From Rhodovibrio sodomensis (GTDB lineage Bacteria > Pseudomonadota > Alphaproteobacteria > Kiloniellales > Rhodovibrionaceae), in contig NZ_NRRL01000013.1 of assembly GCF_016583645.1 (NCBI RefSeq), forward strand, positions 1 through 64,000: a stretch of DNA of 64,000 nt, given 5' to 3'. The notes below the pieces were generated by a model, which was not told the origin of the DNA, made no database searches, and saw only the letters and a program-made list of their open reading frames with translations. The position numbers and the translations under genes are program-made. The stretch's first letter is position 1. Every line of letters begins with the position of its first letter. Of the stretch, positions 62,211 through 64,000 are shown piece after piece.

Positions 62211-62513
62211 ATGGACCTGCAGCCCCGCCCCGCCGACGTCGAGGTGCGCGCGCTCGGCCAGATCGCGCCGCGCTCCAAGATTGCCTACTGCTTTTCCTGC
62301 GACCAGCTGCTGCTGCTGATCTCCAATTCCGGCCACGGCAACATCCTGCGCGGCCGCGACAAGCGGGACTTCGACTACGGCGGCTGGTGCGATCTGAAGT
62401 CGGGCCGGCTGTGGCCGACCAACGGCACCGTCTCCGCCGTCCCGCCGAAATGGCGCCAGGTCATCCAGGGCGCGCTCGAAAACCACTTCCGGACGTTCCT
62501 GGACTGGAAGTAG
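62211..62513 (+). CDS. Orphan hypothetical protein bracketed by family C repeats
   Basis: 100 residues from ATG 62211, which follows GACGAGACA. Unrecognised. A mixed alpha/beta soluble protein with SKIAYCFSCDQLLLLISNSG, NILRGRDKRDFDYGGWCDLK and a tryptophan-rich end (PPKWRQ, TFLDWK). Three cysteines include a CFSC pair. It has normal GC-rich codon use. A family C repeat ends 8 bases before its ATG and a fragment lies 40 bases after its stop. Function unknown. Confidence 0.65.
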   Translation: MDLQPRPADVEVRALGQIAPRSKIAYCFSCDQLLLLISNSGHGNILRGRDKRDFDYGGWCDLKSGRLWPTNGTVSAVPPKWRQVIQGALENHFRTFLDWK

Positions 62514-62552
62514 GCCGCTCGAAGCCGAGCCGGATCGCAAGCGGCGTATCGC

Positions 62553-62570
62553 CTTGGCATCTTGCCCTAG
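62553..62570. repeat. Fragment of a family C repeat
   Basis: CTTGGCATCTTGCCCTAG, the terminal word of the unit at 62096, overlapping the end of the next minus-strand gene by a few bases. Confidence 0.5.
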
Positions 62571-63091
62571 AAGCCGGCGCCGGCCCGCATCGCCTGCAGA
62601 CCCTCGACCAGGCGGCCCTCGCGCTGCATCAGGCGGTCGGCGATCTCGACCATGCGGCGGTTTGGCCAGGCGCCCGGGCGGATCCGGGCGACATGGCGAA
62701 ACGCCTCCGCCTCCTTCCCGGGATTGCGCTGGGCGAGCAGGATCGCCGCCGCGGCGGTCGAGCGCGACACGCCGGCGTGGCAGTGCACCAGCAGATGCGC
62801 GTTGGGCGCGCCGTCCTGCAGTTCCGCGGCGAACGCCAGGATCCGCTCCACGTCCGGCTGCTCCGGCGCCTGCGCATCGCCGATCGGAGCGCTGACGTCG
62901 TGGAACCGCAGCACCCAGTGCCGGCGCAGCGCGGCGTAGCGCTCGAACGTCCGCGGGACCGGCGTTTCCGGGTCCAGGATCGACAGCACGTGCGTCACCG
63001 GCGCCTGCGCGTGCGCGCGCAATTCGTCGAGCCCGCAGATCGTCAGGTCGAAATCGGCGATGTCGGACGGTACGCCATGCGGATCGGCCAT
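62567..63091 (-). CDS. Dual-specificity/tyrosine phosphatase-like protein
   Basis: 174 residues from ATG 63091, preceded by GGGAGG. The phosphatase P-loop LVHCHAGVSRSTAAAAILLA has the catalytic Cys and Arg (HCxxGxSRS). The upstream general-acid region is HDVSAPIGDAQAPEQPDVER, with candidate aspartates. The N-terminal FDLTICGLDELRAHAQAPVT and central LRFHDV fit small bacterial DSP-like enzymes. Substrate unknown. Its last codons run into a family C fragment. Divergent from the orphan gene at 63382. Confidence 0.88.
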   Translation of the reverse strand: MADPHGVPSDIADFDLTICGLDELRAHAQAPVTHVLSILDPETPVPRTFERYAALRRHWVLRFHDVSAPIGDAQAPEQPDVERILAFAAELQDGAPNAHLLVHCHAGVSRSTAAAAILLAQRNPGKEAEAFRHVARIRPGAWPNRRMVEIADRLMQREGRLVEGLQAMRAGAGF

Positions 63092-63381
63092 GGGCCGGCC
63101 TCCCAGGGGGTATGAGGTTGGCGCGCCGGAACAGCGCGCTCGCTGCGGTATGTAGGCCGCCAGCCGTCCCGCCGCCAGCCGACCGGTCGATTTCACGCGG
63201 CGAACCGGGCAGAAACTGCCGGCCCGCACGGCCGTGCGGGCCCGCGCGCCGGGGCGGGACGCCCCCGTCGGACGCGCGAACGCGGGCGTCCGCGCCCGCC
63301 GTCGCCGGCTGGCACGCGCCGTGCATGCCATCGGACGATGCGCCGGCGAGGCGCGGCCCACCAGACGGACACGAGACGCCC

Positions 63382-63903
63382 ATGACCGCAGCGACGATCT
63401 TCGACGGCGGGCGCGCGAACGGCCGGCGCCGGCCATTCGCAGACCTGTTCGCCGGCAGCGAGCACGAGCGCTCGGCGGCGCCCACGATGGACGGGACCGG
63501 CGGGACGCGCGCCGACGCCAGCCGATCCGGGACTACCGGCACCCAGCGGGCGTACCCCAACGCGCCCAGCCTGTCCGACTACCTGCACGCCCTGGACCAG
63601 ACGGCCGCGCGCAGCGAGCGCACGCAGATCCGCGAGACCCTGGTCGAGGTCACGCCGCGCGAGATCCAGACGGTGATCGAGAAAGCGGCCAAGGCGAAGG
63701 CGCGCTACCTCGCCGCCGTGCTCGACCTCGCCGAGGTCGAGGCGTTGCCGGAAGCCAAGCAGATCGAGACGCTGGAAACCGCCCGCGCCCGTCACGAGGC
63801 GATGCAGGCCGGGGTTGCCGCGCTGACCACGGCCCTGCGCGCGGGCCAGATCAAGGTGGCGGACGTGATCCCGGACCGCTGGCCCGGCCCGGAGACGCGT
63901 TAG
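63382..63903 (+). CDS. Orphan hypothetical protein, helical
   Basis: 173 residues from ATG 63382. Unrecognised. The first 55 residues are Gly/Thr/Arg-rich and probably disordered (FAGSEHERSAAPTMDGTGGT). The rest is strongly helical with coiled-coil character: YPNAPSLSDYLHALDQTAA, RETLVEVTPREIQTVIEKAA, KAKARYLAAVLDLAEVEALP, and a C-terminal amphipathic helix. No signal peptide or membrane segment. A family C repeat begins at its stop codon. Confidence 0.7.
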   Translation: MTAATIFDGGRANGRRRPFADLFAGSEHERSAAPTMDGTGGTRADASRSGTTGTQRAYPNAPSLSDYLHALDQTAARSERTQIRETLVEVTPREIQTVIEKAAKAKARYLAAVLDLAEVEALPEAKQIETLETARARHEAMQAGVAALTTALRAGQIKVADVIPDRWPGPETR

Positions 63904-64000
63904 AGCTACATGCTTGAACGCCGAAACGGCCTTCAAACTGAATTCTGCTCTAACTGCTTGAAGAGAGCGCAAGATGCCCGACGAAAGCGGTTTCGGGTTG
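63902..64000. repeat. Intergenic palindromic repeat, family C copy 3, cut by window end
   Basis: TAGAGCTACATGCTTGAACG, CCGAAACGGCC, AACTGAATTCTGCTCTAACT, TTGAAGAGAGCGCAAGATGC. TAGAGC at the left and GCTCTA pair. Same order as the unit at 62096. It starts within the stop codon of the preceding gene. Confidence 0.75.

Overview
This is a GC-rich chromosomal window from an alphaproteobacterium, probably of the Rhodospirillales type. The evidence is the ffs-dnaX order, a CycM-type cytochrome c next to prephenate dehydratase, the argD-argF-hslO run, ExoD, BamF-like and DUF1289 proteins, a four-cysteine FNR and malate-CoA ligase genes. No rRNA, tRNA or CRISPR array was seen. The genus cannot be fixed from this sequence.

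Layout. 1-7600: dnaX (cut by the window edge), SRP RNA, nudC, NnrU, prephenate dehydratase, a membrane-anchored cytochrome with two haem domains, and ExoD. 7900-16100: hisN overlapping a yejABEF-type peptide ABC operon, then a HigB/HigA-like toxin-antitoxin pair. 16200-27700: a CorA/ZntB-like transporter, a LOV-like PAS protein without its cysteine, then a carbon-metabolism block in which mtkA-mtkB-ghrA face mct-meh, followed by an EamA exporter, a TetR regulator with a likely operator, and an Atm1-type exporter. 27900-33000: a 1175-residue membrane-anchored coiled-coil protein and an AT-richer Fic gene. 33000-39000: thyA, dcd, a lipoprotein, and the hslO-argF-argD run. 39000-43100 is an accessory island: a frameshifted small CxxC protein, a DUF29 protein, an XRE/ImmA-IrrE protease, and a partner gene split by an IS1595-type element with perfect 8-bp target duplications. 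43100-64000: tandem ABC-2 permeases, a chemotaxis receptor, recX, an MscS channel, two glutathione-peroxidase-like proteins, DUF1289, speD, an RlmI-like methyltransferase, RidA, DUF4197, a 35-residue membrane peptide, a lipoprotein, gamma-glutamyltransferase, an FNR regulator with an FNR box, panB-panC, a dual-specificity phosphatase and two orphan proteins.

How genes work together. MtkAB would make malyl-CoA, GhrA would reduce glyoxylate, and Mct plus Meh would turn mesaconyl-CoA into citramalyl-CoA. Together they are much of the glyoxylate/propionyl-CoA assimilation branch of the 3-hydroxypropionate bi-cycle, although the lyases are not in the window. argF and argD are consecutive arginine steps, thyA and dcd both feed dTMP supply, and panB and panC are consecutive pantothenate steps.

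Intergenic space is unusually full of dispersed palindromic repeats. At least five families recur (A: CTCCC-rich nested palindromes; B: a CTCCTC relative; C: elements with TAGAGC and GGGCAAGAT words; D: MITE-like with 22-24 bp inverted ends; E: GTAGGGTGG ends). They account for most of the longer gaps. A perfect 32-bp fold-back at bases 1-142 suggests that the first 32 bases may be an artefact.
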